A stretch of 64,000 nucleotides of DNA from Drosophila miranda (lineage: Eukaryota; Arthropoda; Insecta; Diptera; Drosophilidae): assembly GCF_003369915.1 (NCBI RefSeq), contig NC_046676.1:16536001-16600000 (forward strand), written 5' to 3'. This document shows positions 22,035 to 34,973 of the stretch, piece by piece. Position 1 is the first letter of the stretch. Every line of letters starts with the position of its first letter. A program made the translations under genes and the position numbers. The notes under the pieces are model-generated. The model did no database searches. It was given only the letters and a program-made list of their open reading frames with translations, and was not told the DNA's origin.

Positions 22035-25000
22035 ATGGAGCACCACAAGAGTCGGATGGGGTACACGCTCTGCATGCTAACTCTGTTCATGTGCGGAGCC
22101 GTTCTCTTCCTTATTGGATTTTTTCCAGCCTCTTATTCGGCGTCGGAGGAAGAAAAGAGCATACCCAATGACCGGCCAACAACACTCCATGGCATAAAGT
22201 AGGTGAACTATATCGGTGTCGGCACGCGACCAGATAACAACCTGATAACGTGTTCTCTTTTCAGGCTGGAACCGCCGCCACCGAGCTACGACTCCTTGAT
22301 ACTATTCCTTGTGGATGCTTTGCGCGAAGACTTTCCTAGTGCCACGTCCATGCCGGTAGCGTTTTCCAGGGCCTGCGAAAAGTTGACGCTTCACGTGGAC
22401 ATACCGACGGTGACGATGCCACGACTGAAAAGCATTACCACCGGCACTCTCTCCAACTTTATCGACATAGCACTCAATGTGGGCCACACAGAGCAGTTGG
22501 AGGACTCACTGCTTCATCGGCTTAAACAGCGGAACCGCGTCGTGTCCTTTGCCGGTGACCACACCTGGGTAAACCTGTTCCCCAGTGAGTTTACACGGCA
22601 TGCGGAGAACAACGACTCCTTTTTCGTCAACGACTTCTACGAGGTGCGTAATCAAATCGGATCAAATCGGATCAAATAATAATTTTATTTGGCGCAGGGC
22701 GACAGAAACGTGACCAAAGTGCTGGAGTCAGAGCTGGAGATGAATGACTGGTCCTTACTTATACTGCACTATCTAGGCTTGGACCACATTGGCCATGTCG
22801 AGGGCAATGAGAGTCCAAAGGTGCAACACAAACTGAAGGAAATGGACGAGGCGGTTCAAAAGATACTGGATCATAGGGTGAGAGAAATTTGAAAAATCAG
22901 TTATTTCTGCTAAGTCGAAATATTTTGAAATGAACACAACCGCAGAACTTTCCAAACTACCTGGTCCTGTTGACAGGCGACCACGGCATGGCTGATGGCG
23001 GTGGACATGGAGGCAACACGCCAGCGGAGACTCTGGTGCCGCTGTATTTGTATTCGAAGAACTGCTCCAAGCCCAGGTACAGGCCCGCTTACATTAAACC
23101 TGGGTGCTTCTGTTAATCGAGTTTCAACTTTGTTCAGTTCTGGCAGTAAGCGATATAACCAAATCGACTTAGCACCCACCTTGGCGGTGCTACTGTCTGT
23201 TGAGATACCTTCCCTGTCCATTGGCTGCCTGATACCGGAGATGCTGCAGTCATTATCATTGGAGCACGAGATGTACGCATACTTTTACAACGCCCATCAC
23301 CTGTTGAACAAGGCCAGAGTAAAGTTCGGCCATGAAATAGTGCGCCGCAGCGGTGTGTATGCTACAATATCCACCTTATTTATATTAACTGAGCAAGCTA
23401 TATAATATTTTTAGATTACTACACCTGGTATCAAAACGCGACTCTGCTGCACAGGCAGCTGCTGTTGCCGCTTCGGGATGGGGACGGCAGCGGGACCAGC
23501 CAGGTGCTCTATCAGAATGCCAAGTTGAATTACATTCGTTTGGCTCGCGAGATTTCCGGGCTTCTCTCAGAGTCGCTGGTAAAGTTTGACTATGGATTCA
23601 TTGTATTGGGACTGTCTCTTACCACCGCCGTAAGTTCATGAAAGGCATTCAATGTTCAGCATCCGTTTTCAATAATTTTTCAGACATCCCTTCATATCGT
23701 GCTTAGTGTCCTGTTCTTGGACATAACGGATCAGTTAAAATTGGACAGCCTCAAGGCGGGGCAATTGCTGGTCTGTATGGCTATGGCTGCTGTGCTCAAT
23801 GTGGCCAGCCATATATTCGATATAATCTTCACAAGCTCAATGATTTATAGCATCCTTATCGTCGTGCCCCTGGCCTTGTCCATTTATATAACATTCGATG
23901 TAGCGCAGGCTCTGCTGAAGATAGCCCTGCCACCTTTATACACTCGTCGCCTGAGGCTCTCCATTCCATTGCCGCTACCCCTGCTCATATGCTTTGCCAT
24001 TCGCACCTTCACGCTGGGATCCTCATCATTCATAGAGTTCGAGTACAAGACCTGGTACTATTTGGGCAACACTCTCATCCTGTTCACCGCACTTAGAACG
24101 TTGCGACGACGCATCACCAAGGCCAATGTGGAGCTGGACGGGCGGCACTTGCACAAGATTGCCTATGCATGTCTTTGGCAACAGCGCAAGATTTTTGTGG
24201 TGCTTATTCTGCTCACGCTCATGCGTTACCTGCACAGGTTCCATGACATCCGCAGCACCCTCATGTTGTTCTCGCTGATGTTGCTTTGGGCACGTCTGCG
24301 CAAGTTTAGCCAACTGCCGCAGAGCATTGCAAGTGGAGCGGCATTTATTGTGGTATACTGCTATCGCGGACTCAACGGCCAGGTGCAGTTCTTCGAGCTG
24401 CCCCCGTACCTGACGTATGCTTAAATCGATCTGTAAGCCGAAAAAACTTTACTAATCGCTTAATGTTTTACAGATCTCGCATCATGGTCCCCACTCTGGT
24501 GCTCTTTTGGTGCTGCCTTGCGCTGGTCTTGGTGCTGGGCTATCGGGCGGCGCTTCCACAAACTCGTTTAGATAAAAGATTCGATGAGATGCCGCCAAAA
24601 AGCGCTCTACTGCAGTTGCTGCAGGCTAATCTGACTAGCTCCCTACTGCTGGTGGCTTTGTTGCAGAAGGTGCAGAACGTTATACTCCTGCCTACGCTGC
24701 TCATAGCTCTGGATGAGACGTACAAGCTATGCGATGCCTTTGGCACCAGTGCCAGAAAGTTCTCGGTGCGACTTGTTCATGTGTACAAGATCATCATGAC
24801 CATATTTGTGGCCAGAATGTTCTATTTCTACCAGGGAAACTCGAACAGCCTCTCGACAATTGACCTGACGCCGGGCTACATAGGCCAGACGAGCTACAAT
24901 CCGGCCATTGTCGCGCTGTTCGTCACCCTCAATACGTACAGCGCGGAAATACATTCCTTCCTCTACCTGATTGTACACACGCTCCGTTCTGATCTGCGCA

Positions 25001-25251
25001 GTGTGGGCATTATGCAGCTGCAACCACCCTACTCGATTGCCGCGGACTCGCTGGTAGCTCCGCTCTATGCCAGCCTGGTCATGCTGCCGGCAGCCTTCTA
25101 CCTCTGTCTAATGGTTGGCTTCCGCTACCACCTCTTTATTTATTCCGTCTTCTCACCGAAGGTGCTTTACGACTGTTACACGGTGCTGGTGTTCTATTTT
25201 GTTTTTTTAATAACGAGTTTGTACTTTAAATTGTTTAAACATGACGCTTAA
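22035..25251 (+). CDS. PIG-G: GPI ethanolamine phosphate transferase 2 (PIG-G)
   Basis: This ER membrane enzyme adds ethanolamine phosphate to the second mannose of the GPI anchor precursor. Eight exons (22035-22198, 22265-22643, 22698-22877, 22946-23076, 23138-23352, 23415-23629, 23684-24414, 24474-25251) give 930 residues. An N-terminal signal anchor (LCMLTLFMCGAVLFLIGFF) precedes the alkaline-phosphatase-like lumenal domain, with LFLVDALREDF, TVTMPRLKSITTG, ILHYLGLDHIGH and LLTGDHGMADGGGHGG, which carry the metal-binding Asp, Thr and His residues. The C-terminal half is a multi-pass membrane region. TVTMPR and HYLGLDHIGH point to PIG-G rather than PIG-O or PIG-N. The ATG (ATGGAGCACC) has no ATG upstream in frame and directly precedes the signal anchor. 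Confidence 0.9.
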
Positions 25252-25346
25252 ATATTAATTATATTACTTTTAAAACGCTTAACGTAATCAAATATGTGGA
25301 TGGATAGTGAGCTATGAAATTGTCTATTAAGTAATATGAATGATAA

Positions 25347-28265
25347 TCAGTTGGCAGCCGCAATCTCTCCCACACGGAGTGCATAGTGGATATCGTCAGC
25401 GCTGACGTTCAGCAGAATTTTCTGAAAGAGATCGTTGCGCGAGTGCTCGCTTATGATGAGGCGCTCGGCCCCCAGCTTGGCGCAGAGCCGCAAGGCTCGT
25501 CCTGGCGGTGGCAGGGAGACTCCCATGAACGCCGCAATTGTCTCCACCTGGGTGTACACACCCATAAAGGTGGATTCCTCGACACCAGTGCGTGTGACCT
25601 CGGCAGCCACAGCTTGCAAGAAGATCTGTTCCAGTCGCGAACAGTTCTTTATGGCCTGTACCTTTGCGCTCGCTATCATCTCGCCAAGCGCCTGCTGCAC
25701 GTGCAGCATTGTTACACACTTATCACGAGCCGTGTCAGCTATTTCCGTGGCCCGACGGCAAATATCCAGCGCACGACGAGCATCACCCGACACAGCGGCC
25801 ACCTTGCGCGCCACCAGTTGGACAGCCTCCCCCTTGAACGCCTCCGACCCGCCCAGGCGGGCGGTGACGATTTCCTGCAGCTGCTTGTGAGTATATGGCT
25901 GGAACGTGAGGCGAGTGAGGCCCAGACGGGATGTTACTTTGCCTGGAAAATTGTCAAGACTTTAGTGGAACAGCTTGATGGATTTGGAGGATTGATAGCT
26001 TACCCATTAGCAGACGTTCTGGGAGATCCATTGTGTTGGCTATTGTGACCACAACCAGTCTGGCAGCTGATTTGGTCGGCCAATCGAGCAGATTGTAGAC
26101 CACATCCTGGCGCCTGTTGCACAATATGTCCAGTTCATCGACTAGCAGAACTGTGGTCACGCGCCTCGGTGCTGGCGTGGTGAAACGCTTCTCCAGCAGC
26201 GTGTGAGCATGCTCCCAAGACACAGTCTTGCCAGTGAGCTGTTTGTATATCTGGACGTAGGCCTGGCGCGGCTCGGTCAGGCGCATTCCGTTAATCTCAA
26301 GAAAATCAAAGTCGGCTAGCTTGTCCTGGCTGACTAGGCGTTGCAGTGTGCGAATGACTCCTGTGACAGTGGCAGTCTTACCAGTGCCAGGGACGCCAGA
26401 TACATACATACAGCCGCCGCACTGGTCCTGAATCTTGCCCTCCAGAAAACTGTAGATGTTCTCGAACTCCTTTTCGCGACACGGCAGGCTCTTGGGCACA
26501 ACGGAGACGTGTAGCTGCTCACGTGCCAGCTGCAGCTGGGACTTGCGAGATTCATCCACGGGCTTGCCCGATCGCTGCTGCATGCTGGGACTGAGCTCGC
26601 CGGCGCGTATTTTCTTCAGCTTTTGTGAAGGTGTTATCGGTGCAGCTGAAGCTGAAGTTGCAGCGGTGCCACGAATCGGGGTCACTGTTGACTTGGCAGT
26701 GGCGCTTATGCGTCGAGCTCGAGTGGGCGTTTTCTGAACAGATCTTGGCGAGTAGTCTGCGTCCGCGTCCTCAGTGGACTTCGTTTTGCGCCCTCTTTTA
26801 GGTGTCGATATTATTTCATTGTCTTTGAACACACGCTGCTCCACAATGTTGGATAGTTGGATGCTTCTTCTGGGTGTGCCCTCAGCTGTAGTAGAGAAGA
26901 TTAGAGTGGGTCGCCTAATAGGGGACAACCTATCGACTTACCCAGTCGACTAGTGGCCGACTTAAGGATGCTCTTCCGTCGCGTCGAGGGAGTCTCCTGT
27001 GCACCGGTATTGATGTCCAGCGGTTCCCTCGCTTTCTTAGTGGGAGTGTGATAAATGTCCCCATTGTTGACACCAAGTCGCTTGCGTCCCTGTGTGGTAG
27101 GTGTGTCTTTGGGATCGTCAACGGCTAGGGGATCGTGATCTATCGAAGCAAGGCGCACAGACTTTCTTCGCTCCGAAATGCGCAGTTTGATTTTCATATC
27201 ATTTGAGGGTGTCCTTGGGTCCGGCGTCTGCTGCACTATTGAATAATTCAGACAGTCCGAGTCCGCTGTGCTGTCTGCGCCTCTGTCCAAACTCAGATTC
27301 AGGTTACGGCGTGCAGCCGACGCCCTGGACTTGGGCGTGTCCACTTTGGCGTTCTTTTCTGTCAGAGGGGAAGCCGTCAGGTAGTTGGCATTAACCTCTG
27401 CCTCAGCTCTGGAAGAGCTCTTTTTCTTCTCCGAAAGCCGCACCACGCTGCGACCCCCTACTATCTTGATGGGTGACACTTTGTTCTCGCAGTTGAAGTA
27501 GTTGACATCCACAAACTCCAACGAACTGGCCGCGGCCATGGAAGCCCGCCTTCGTTTCTCCGTGGTAGCTGCCTCACCAGCAACAGCCAACATCTTAGCT
27601 TTTCGCGCTGAGGCTGAACCTGATTTGGGTTCATTACGGTTTGATAGCGATTTCCGTGATCGGGATGATGATTTGTCATTGGGCTCGTCCAGCTGTATCT
27701 CCAGGGGTATCAGGCGATAAAGCTTCTTCACCTTGATGAACTTGTATCGGCTTACAAACATGGGGTAGTCGGAAGATTTCAGTTTAATTGAAGCGCGTTT
27801 CACTATCTGCTCGGCAGAGAGTTGTGATGTGCTTTCCAGTACCAGACACTTTCGGTAAATGGCTCCCAAGGCCACGTCGTTGTCGTAGGGACGATGCTCT
27901 TCGATCACTTCCAGGTTGAAGTCAATGGCAATATCGTCTGCATCAAACTCCTTATGCGGAATGGCGCTTGGGCGAGAGTACCACTGGACGATGGCTCGAC
28001 AGGGCTCTTTGTGAGTCATTTCTCGAAGCTCGTACAGATAAAGGATCTTGGCGACATCGCAACCATCCACCGTATCTGGTTCTGCCGCATCTGCATTGGA
28101 CACCAATATGTAGTCTCCCACTGTTAGTGTCAATGGCCCGTAAATGCACTTTTCATAGAAGTACACGTTTTTGTGCTCAAGATTTTTCACAAACTTGCTG
28201 GGGTCGTGGCTACCGATCCACTTCACCTGCTGGCAACAACTAATCACATTTTCTTTGTTAACCAT
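25347..28265 (-). CDS. Orc1: Orc1, origin recognition complex subunit 1
   Basis: Largest ORC subunit; it binds ATP and origin chromatin and helps load MCM helicase in the nucleus. Exons are 26942-28265, 26004-26885 and 25347-25942, giving 933 residues. A BAH domain fills the N-terminus (about residues 20-185, with GPLTLTVGDYILVSN and PCRAIVQWYSRP). A long basic, Ser/Pro-rich linker with many SP and TP sites follows. The AAA+ domain has Walker A GVPGTGKTA near residue 605 and Walker B LLVDELD near 690, then sensor 1 VVTIANTMDLPERL. The C-terminal winged-helix region includes SGDARRALDICRRA, the conserved sensor 2 segment. The start codon follows GTTAACC on the gene strand reading outwards from 28265, with no in-frame upstream ATG evident. 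It is a functional partner of dpa, although the two genes are about 27 kb apart. Confidence 0.95.
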
Positions 28266-28379
28266 AGCGTTGTTGATTTATGGAGAGTCGAGCTGTTTTA
28301 GTGCCGAAATTCTGATTCGTCAGCTATTTTAAATAGGTTGAGTTTTCTGTGCCACAATCTCTTCTTTGCGTTGCTTCGT

Positions 28380-28387
28380 TTTGGCGC
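28380..28387 (+). promoter_or_regulatory. E2F-like site upstream of Orc1
   Basis: TTTGGCGC matches the E2F consensus TTTSSCGC and lies about 115 bases upstream of the Orc1 ATG. Fly Orc1 is known to be E2F-regulated. That this particular site does the work is inferred. Confidence 0.5.
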
Positions 28388-28578
28388 AATTTATTTTCGT
28401 CTGCTTTCCAACACTGTTCGTCGCGTTTGTTATTATTTAGTTTATTACGAAACTCACCACAGACCACACCTCAATAAAACGTTAAAATTTAAATCCAAGA
28501 CATTCGATTTTTAGTTTATGCAGTTAAACCCAGGAACAAAATTGTTGGCAATGCGTGCCTTCCTTCCATTTGGTCAAC

Positions 28579-29631
28579 TCAACCCCAATTTACAACAACC
28601 TCCTCAGTTGTGGTCGTGCTGTCTTCATAACCGCTTTCTTTAGAATTATATGAATCTGTCGTGTTGGACGGCGTTGACTTTTTGTTGTTGATGACCTGTG
28701 GGTAGATGGTTAACATGTAAATGATGATGAAGTCGTTGAAGAGGATGAGAGATGCCAGCAGGTAGTCTCGGATACGCATCTCCGCAAAGCGTCCGCCATT
28801 GATTGTCTGGGCATGGTACATCACGAACTGAAAAGGATAAGGATAAAAGACGCCTTATAGGAGTATATCCATGGGACGACACCTAGACCTACCATCAGCA
28901 CAATGAGCCCAATACAAACCATATAAGCGTAGAACGAATACGACATATTCATAATTTGATGCATCATACTCATGAAGACGGTGATAGAAAGGATGAGGAA
29001 AGCTATCACAAACAGAATGACTACATTCAGAGTAAGGTCTTGCTATGAAAGATTATGAGGTCGAGATCGCGGCTTAGAGGTGTATATACATAGCTATATT
29101 TACCGGTAAAATGGATCCGATTAATATGAACAGATATGTCAAGAGCGCACAGATGAGGAACCATGCGATCAAGTTTTTCCAATCAGTTTGCGCCGACAGC
29201 GCGAATAGTCCGATGATCAGAAACTCCACCTGAACGGATATAAGCATGAGAAAACTCAACCGACTGTCTTACCATATCGAATCACAACTACTCACAATGA
29301 GTAAGCTGAGCAGCCAGTTTAGGCAGAGCACGAATCGCAGCCTCTTGATGAATATAAACATCGTGAACAAAAGCATAGCAGAAATAAAGAATATCAAACT
29401 TATCCAATAATACTTGTTGACGTTATCTCGGAAGTCCTTTCTAAAGATTAGAATGCAAAGATTCACCTGGTGCACCACTGCACCACGTCTCAACTAAACT
29501 TACAGCAAGCAGACAGCCAACCACTGGGATAGGGCCAGCACCAGCCAGGCCAAGGTAATGCCGTAAACAGTGCAGGAGAATTTTCTGCGTGACTTCCGAT
29601 ATGCCCGAAGTCTTCGGCGGCGCTCTTGCAT
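28579..29631 (-). CDS. TMBIM / Bax-inhibitor-1-like (lifeguard) membrane protein
   Basis: TMBIM proteins are multi-pass membrane proteins of the ER, Golgi or plasma membrane linked to calcium leak and cell-death control. Five exons (29504-29631, 29296-29440, 29104-29229, 28893-29042, 28579-28827) give 265 residues. The protein has a basic N-terminus (MQERRRRLRAYRKSRRKF) and about seven hydrophobic segments. The last segment pair follows FVMYHAQTINGGRFAEMRIR and DYLLASLILFNDFIIIYML, which match the family pattern of a conserved YDTQ-like region, an acidic or basic loop and LNLYLDII. In most members the segment reads DTQ; here it is HAQ, so the conserved Asp is lost. The tail is Ser/Thr/Glu-rich. 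It is strongly diverged from typical members. From memory the D. melanogaster counterpart is CG30379, which I could not check. Confidence 0.72.
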
Positions 29632-30585
29632 GATCCAGAATAAAGAATATAGTCGCTTATCCGTTTATATAATATTATACTTTTTTATACGCTTCCAGTA
29701 TATCTACAAATCGGAGTGGTCAATAAGCGCCTTCTATGATGTGTTGTCGGATAAGGAGGGCTATAGTACACAGTCTCTAATACAAAGTGGAATTGTCGGG
29801 GCATGGCTGTCAGAATATCACGGTAAAAACTTAATTCACGCTAAAATGTAAGAATTTGATACGATACTATAGTATCGTGAAAGTAAAGAACTAGCTCCGA
29901 ACAGTAGCATGATGAGTACTGAGTCATCGTTGGGCTATAGATGGCTGTCAGAGATTTTTTTTGCATTGGTAATTGGTGTGCTTTTATTTATGAATAAGAG
30001 TAGAGTATAATGTTGTTTTGGGTACGTACGTAATGAGTATAAACATCAAGCAATTGAATTAAACGTCTTGCATCGCATGCGTAACAATTTTATGTATAAT
30101 ACGTATAACATTTATTCTGTAATCCGCTTCTGCTTTGTGTCCTGTACTAAATCATTAAAGAAGCATAATATTCGACTACTGATTCTCATTGGGTTGTTTG
30201 GGGTTAAGTTAGTGTTGGATGACCTGTACTCATATACGCAAAAGTACGAGTATCTCGGGTGTGGTTTGGTTTGGTTTGCTTAAAAATAAAATAAATCACA
30301 ATCTATATGTACATACAATAATACTCAAAATTCTTAGAACTCTAAACCAAATCAATGAAACGAAATGAGGATAAGCATCACTGCGTATGGCTACAGTCCT
30401 AAATAATGTTACAAAACAAGAGCCAACAACAAATTAAGCACAATTGAATCCGCTTCGAGAGTGTTGCAGATTGCTAGCAGTGTTTTGTGGTTGTGTGTCA
30501 CTTGAATACAACTAACAAATATCGATATTGAATGAATTAATGTTTTGATAGCAGAGAATATGCTGCTTGGCCTCCGACCCAACGT
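29632..30585. other. TMBIM-Drat intergenic region
   Basis: This is the promoter and upstream region of the TMBIM gene (which runs leftwards) and the 3' flank of Drat. ACTATAGTATCGTGA at 29865-29879 resembles the DRE-like words seen elsewhere in the window. No coding region is supported. Confidence 0.5.
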
Positions 30586-31805
30586 CTATTCTATGTCGTG
30601 GAAGCGAAGAATGGCGCGTCCTGGTATCTCGGAGTTACACAGCTTCTGGATAACCTCGGCGGCCTGCTCGCAGGGGAACACGGAGTGTGGCGGCGGCTCA
30701 ATCTTCTTTGTGGCAACCAGCTCCACCAGTTCCGCCAGCTGTTCGGCGGTACCATTTGAAATTGGTGTAATCTCCTGCTGGTACTCGTTCGACAGCCTTG
30801 AAAACTTTGGTAGCAACTTCTCGGCCACCTCGTCGCTGATCAAGACCACACCACCCTTAGACAGGCAGTGCATGGACCGATGGAGACTTCTGGAAGTTGT
30901 GCCAAAGTCAATCACCACATCGACAGCCCCACCGCATACATCCTTGGTGCGCTCAATAAGCTGTGGCTCATACAAGCATTCGTTCCACTGAACAACACTG
31001 ACACTGCAGGGGGACAGACACAGACACAGAATTTTAATGTTAGTATTCAGTCTGGAGCAGCACAATTCAATTTCACTTACTTCTTAATTTCTGTGGCCAA
31101 ACGGAAGCCCTCGTCTCGAAGACTAGCCACTGTGATGTCCACATTATCGGCGCCAGCCAAGGCAAAATGATAGGAAGCAATACGCACTGCCCACAGTGCA
31201 AGGCCGCCAGTTCCGACAATTAGGATTTTGCACTTCTTCTTTGGATCAGAGCTTGCGCGCTGAGCGAGGATCTGTGTGACCACGGCTTGGGCCTTGAAGA
31301 CGGCGTTCATGGCCAAAAGGGCGCCCGTGGGCAGCATAGCCGCCACCTCCATTGGCAGGCTGTCGGGTATGGGCACGATGTGCTTCAAATCTGGTACCAC
31401 CAGGAGCTCGGCATAACCGGACGGGGTCTCATCGAACGGATAGACAATAACGCGCTGTCCGATCCGCAGTCCACAGTTGTTGGTCTCCGTGACCTCTGAG
31501 CCAAGGGCCTCAATTACGCCTGCCACCTCGAAGCCCGGAAAGAACGAGCCCTCTCGAATGCCCTGGTGAGCGGGCGACATCGAATTCACCGACGGACAGT
31601 AATCGCTCAACTCTGAGGACACTGACGACATGCTGGTTATAGAATTGGAGCGATCCCGTCGACGGTAGCATGCGCCTGCGCACACAATCCTGATCCGAGC
31701 ACCCAGTGCTGGTGTGTCCTCGATGGGCACAAAAAAGTTGAAGACGCAGTTTTTAGCCCCCGGCCCGGGCGACTCAATTGACACTTGGCGACACAATTTG
31801 TTCAT
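30586..31805 (-). CDS. Drat: Drat-like medium-chain dehydrogenase/reductase
   Basis: A zinc-independent-looking member of the alcohol dehydrogenase (MDR) superfamily. Exons 31081-31805 and 30586-31003 give 380 residues from MNKLCRQVS. Landmarks are the GroES-like half with FPGFEVAGVIEALGSEV and GQRVIVYPFDE, the substrate region LPMEVAAMLPTGALLAMNAV, and the Rossmann nucleotide motif ILIVGTGGLALWAVRIA. The C-terminal half ends in GRAILRFHDI, as in other MDRs. A Ser-rich insert (RSNSITSMSSVSSELSDY) of about 35 residues interrupts the catalytic domain before FPGFEVAG. The frame is open upstream to an ATG at 32006, so a longer N-terminus or an upstream exon joining at 31899 is possible. Identity as Drat (CG1600, linked to cell death under hypoxia or ethanol) rests on the fold plus recalled position. 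Confidence 0.75.
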
Positions 31806-32006
31806 GTTGTGTGGTGTATGATGAAGATCTGTATCGGTCGGCGGCAGAGCAGACGTCAGGGACAATGAGTTTAACGACAGCGAGGTATCTGTTGTTCCGC
31901 TGCAAATGAACAAAGGATAAATGATTTTGATGTCACAAGGCAGGATAAGTACCCCCAAAGCAGGATATCCCCAATAAATATTGTCGAGTTCTTGGCAGCT
32001 ACGCAT

Positions 32007-34931
32007 AATTTGACTCTCTTTTCTAAAAGTTGTCGGAAAAGGCAAGTTCGCGTCTCTAAATCATATAGCCACCATAGCAATGATCGTTCAAAAAAACAAT
32101 ATAACCTCTTAAATATGTGATAATAAAAACTGAGTCAACAAAAAAATACAAATGTCGTCACTATTTGATATAGTAGCTGCATTAGAACAAATCTTTCGAA
32201 AAACAACTCCCATACAAATACACGAACGCTCGAAATTCAAGGGCACTCAAAGCTTCGGCCCCCGAAGATAGCCTGAATAGATTTCGAATTTCGAATGCAT
32301 TAAGTCTATTTCCATACCGGCGACAAAGTCGATACATTTTAACAGATTTTACAAATTGAGGAAATGGATGAAAATCTTGATCTGATTGGTCGGACTGGGT
32401 CTAAATCGCTTTCTCATCAGAACTTGATATGCTATAGCAAATTTGTTCTCTCCGTCCGTTCAACAAAAACGATAATTCTAGATTTCAATGCCAACAACAT
32501 TTCAGCGTTTCCCATGTAAATAATATTCAAGTATGTAATTTGTTTTTTTCGTGAACTAACAATGTATGGGGTGCGCCAGCTAAGGCGTATCTAAAAGGCC
32601 AAGTGGGCAGGCATTCGTAGATAAATATGGTTTATGTATTCAGCATTCGGAAGAGCGGTTGCTGTTCGATATGGATCCCTTCACCTCAATGACTTGAAAA
32701 TACTTTAATTATCAGATAACGCCTCTCATTAGATTTGCTTAATATATGACCAGCGTTGGAAAAATAATTGCTCATAAAAAAGATAAAATTTGTTCGCTTC
32801 TTTTTACCACGAGTATCATATATGTTATTTATAGTATGTACTGGCTCGTCTAGCTTGCCAATTAGTGGATATTGCAGTCCAGCGCGATAAGAATGACTGG
32901 ATGGATAATCGACCATCGACCATCACGAAATCGTACCGGGATAGGCTAAATTTCAATATATTTCAGCCCTGTCACTTTCATTGAGCCATAATTTATACAT
33001 ATGTATGTACGTTTAGTTTACCTTCTTGAACTGAGCAAAGTGTGGGGTTGACTACAAATATCGACCGGCATTTCGTAGTCCTCTCTTCCCTACTGTGCGT
33101 TTACAGTTGCTTCTATGGCTATCTCAAGGTAGCACAATTTTGTAAATTAGTACTGCTAACACTTTCTTTTAACACTTTTACTAATGTTTTTAGACGGATC
33201 TTTCCCTTTGATGCACTTTGTTTCAGATTTTCGCGTCTTGACCAGCGCACTTCCAAAGAACAACTCAGTCGTAAATGCGCCGGAGCGGCAGCTAAAAGCA
33301 AAACAGGCCGGCCAGAGTATATTAAACAGAAGGTAAGGTAAGACGAATTAAGCGACTTTTCGTGCACTTGATATTCTATTTTTTTTTTTAATCGCTTAAG
33401 GTGGAAGAAAAAAATCAGTTTATTCATACATATGTACTCCAGTTGGTGAGATAGAAAACTATGCCATTGTGAAGTGCCTACTTGATGAGTGCAGACTTGC
33501 TGCATACCTGTGGGGAGTCTGCAATCTATGGCACCTAAACAGTGGGCTGCCATACCTTCTGATTAATGTACCCTTCGAACAACAACAGCATATTTTGAGC
33601 ACGCACGGACTGCCTGATATATAAAGGCCATGAATATCTTGTTCTTCCTCTCTCTGCTTTAGATTTCCCTCTCCCCAACCCTTCTCTGCTGGAATATAAA
33701 ATCTGTAGAAATGCATATAATAATTTCGTGAAATGAGAAAATTTCATATTTATTTATAGCGTAGTCGTTGCACCAGCAAATACCCCTTTCCCTGAGTGTA
33801 CACACCATTCGATGTACCCCAACTGGCGGGTATCTCTGAGATGGAGAATGTTGTTTATTTGAATTTACACTCTTGAAATATGTATATATATAAATATATA
33901 CATACATCCATATAGCAGAGTAGCGAAAGGGGCATAATAAAACAAACAAAAAAATACTAATCAAGAAAAACAAATGCACTTGGCCAACGCGTGCGACAGA
34001 TTTATGTCCAAAACAAAGTCCGAGAACTGGTCAGAACGAACCTCTTGCCAAAATGTAGTCGATTGTGTTGCCGGGTGGCGGCCAAAGAAGTTTTTTTTAG
34101 ATCTTTCTACGACAACATGTATTAAAAGTCCATGTGTGGGCGGGGGCGATGAGGATGCCCCATTAGTCACGTCGGAGTCTTTACTACAGCGCATCCCGTT
34201 CTGATTTGATTGCAATCTACACCTACTGCACTAGAAAAATCCAAGCACTTACAATATGTAATTGAAATGCGTCGAATGCGTTACCAGGCAAAAACCAGAA
34301 TAAACAAACAGCAATCTTGCATAAGTGTGTTATATACAGTGCACAAAAAATTCTATATACGACCTTGGCGCTTATTACTATGCAGTTTATCAGCGGTATC
34401 TCATAAATATTTATGTACGTATGCACATACATATTTGTGGCTTCACTTTTTTGTGAAATGTGTTTCACTTATTCCAAATCACCAAACATCTTTGTTGACC
34501 TAGGTTATGACTGATAGAGATTTGAAAATAACCCAAAGAGATTTCTGTAGCAACGATAATAATACATATTACGGTTTAAATTTCGTTTAAAGAGATTTCT
34601 GTGTCGCCTCTTTATGTACATAACTGAAACATAACGACACTTCATTCAAGCAGTTCCACAATGTTCATTTAGAAATACAATGCTACTGGGATATACAAAT
34701 GTATGTACATATATGTATGTATACTTTTTTAAACCACAGTATGTATCTGTCACTCTCTGTTTGTATTTAGATTGTTTTTGTTTGTAAAGCGCGAGAGAGT
34801 GGTGAGGTGGATGTTTGAATGAGAGTGTAAGAGGGCAAGAACAACAGAGCCAAAGCCAAGCCAAAAGCACGTGCTAGTTGCGTGATAATCACGCACCGCA
34901 CGTATGCCTGGACAACGTCTCGTACTCTCTT

Positions 34932-34973
<42 letters not shown>

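Noticed and set aside
31806-32006. Extended Drat N-terminus from the ATG at 32006
   Set aside because: The frame is open, but the extra peptide has no MDR similarity and a CAG acceptor at 31900 suggests that an untranslated or alternative exon joins here. Left as a possibility in the Drat entry.
33042-33341. Plus-strand open frame near 33 kb
   Set aside because: No family motif, biased composition and no splice or start context. It looks like chance in AT-rich DNA.
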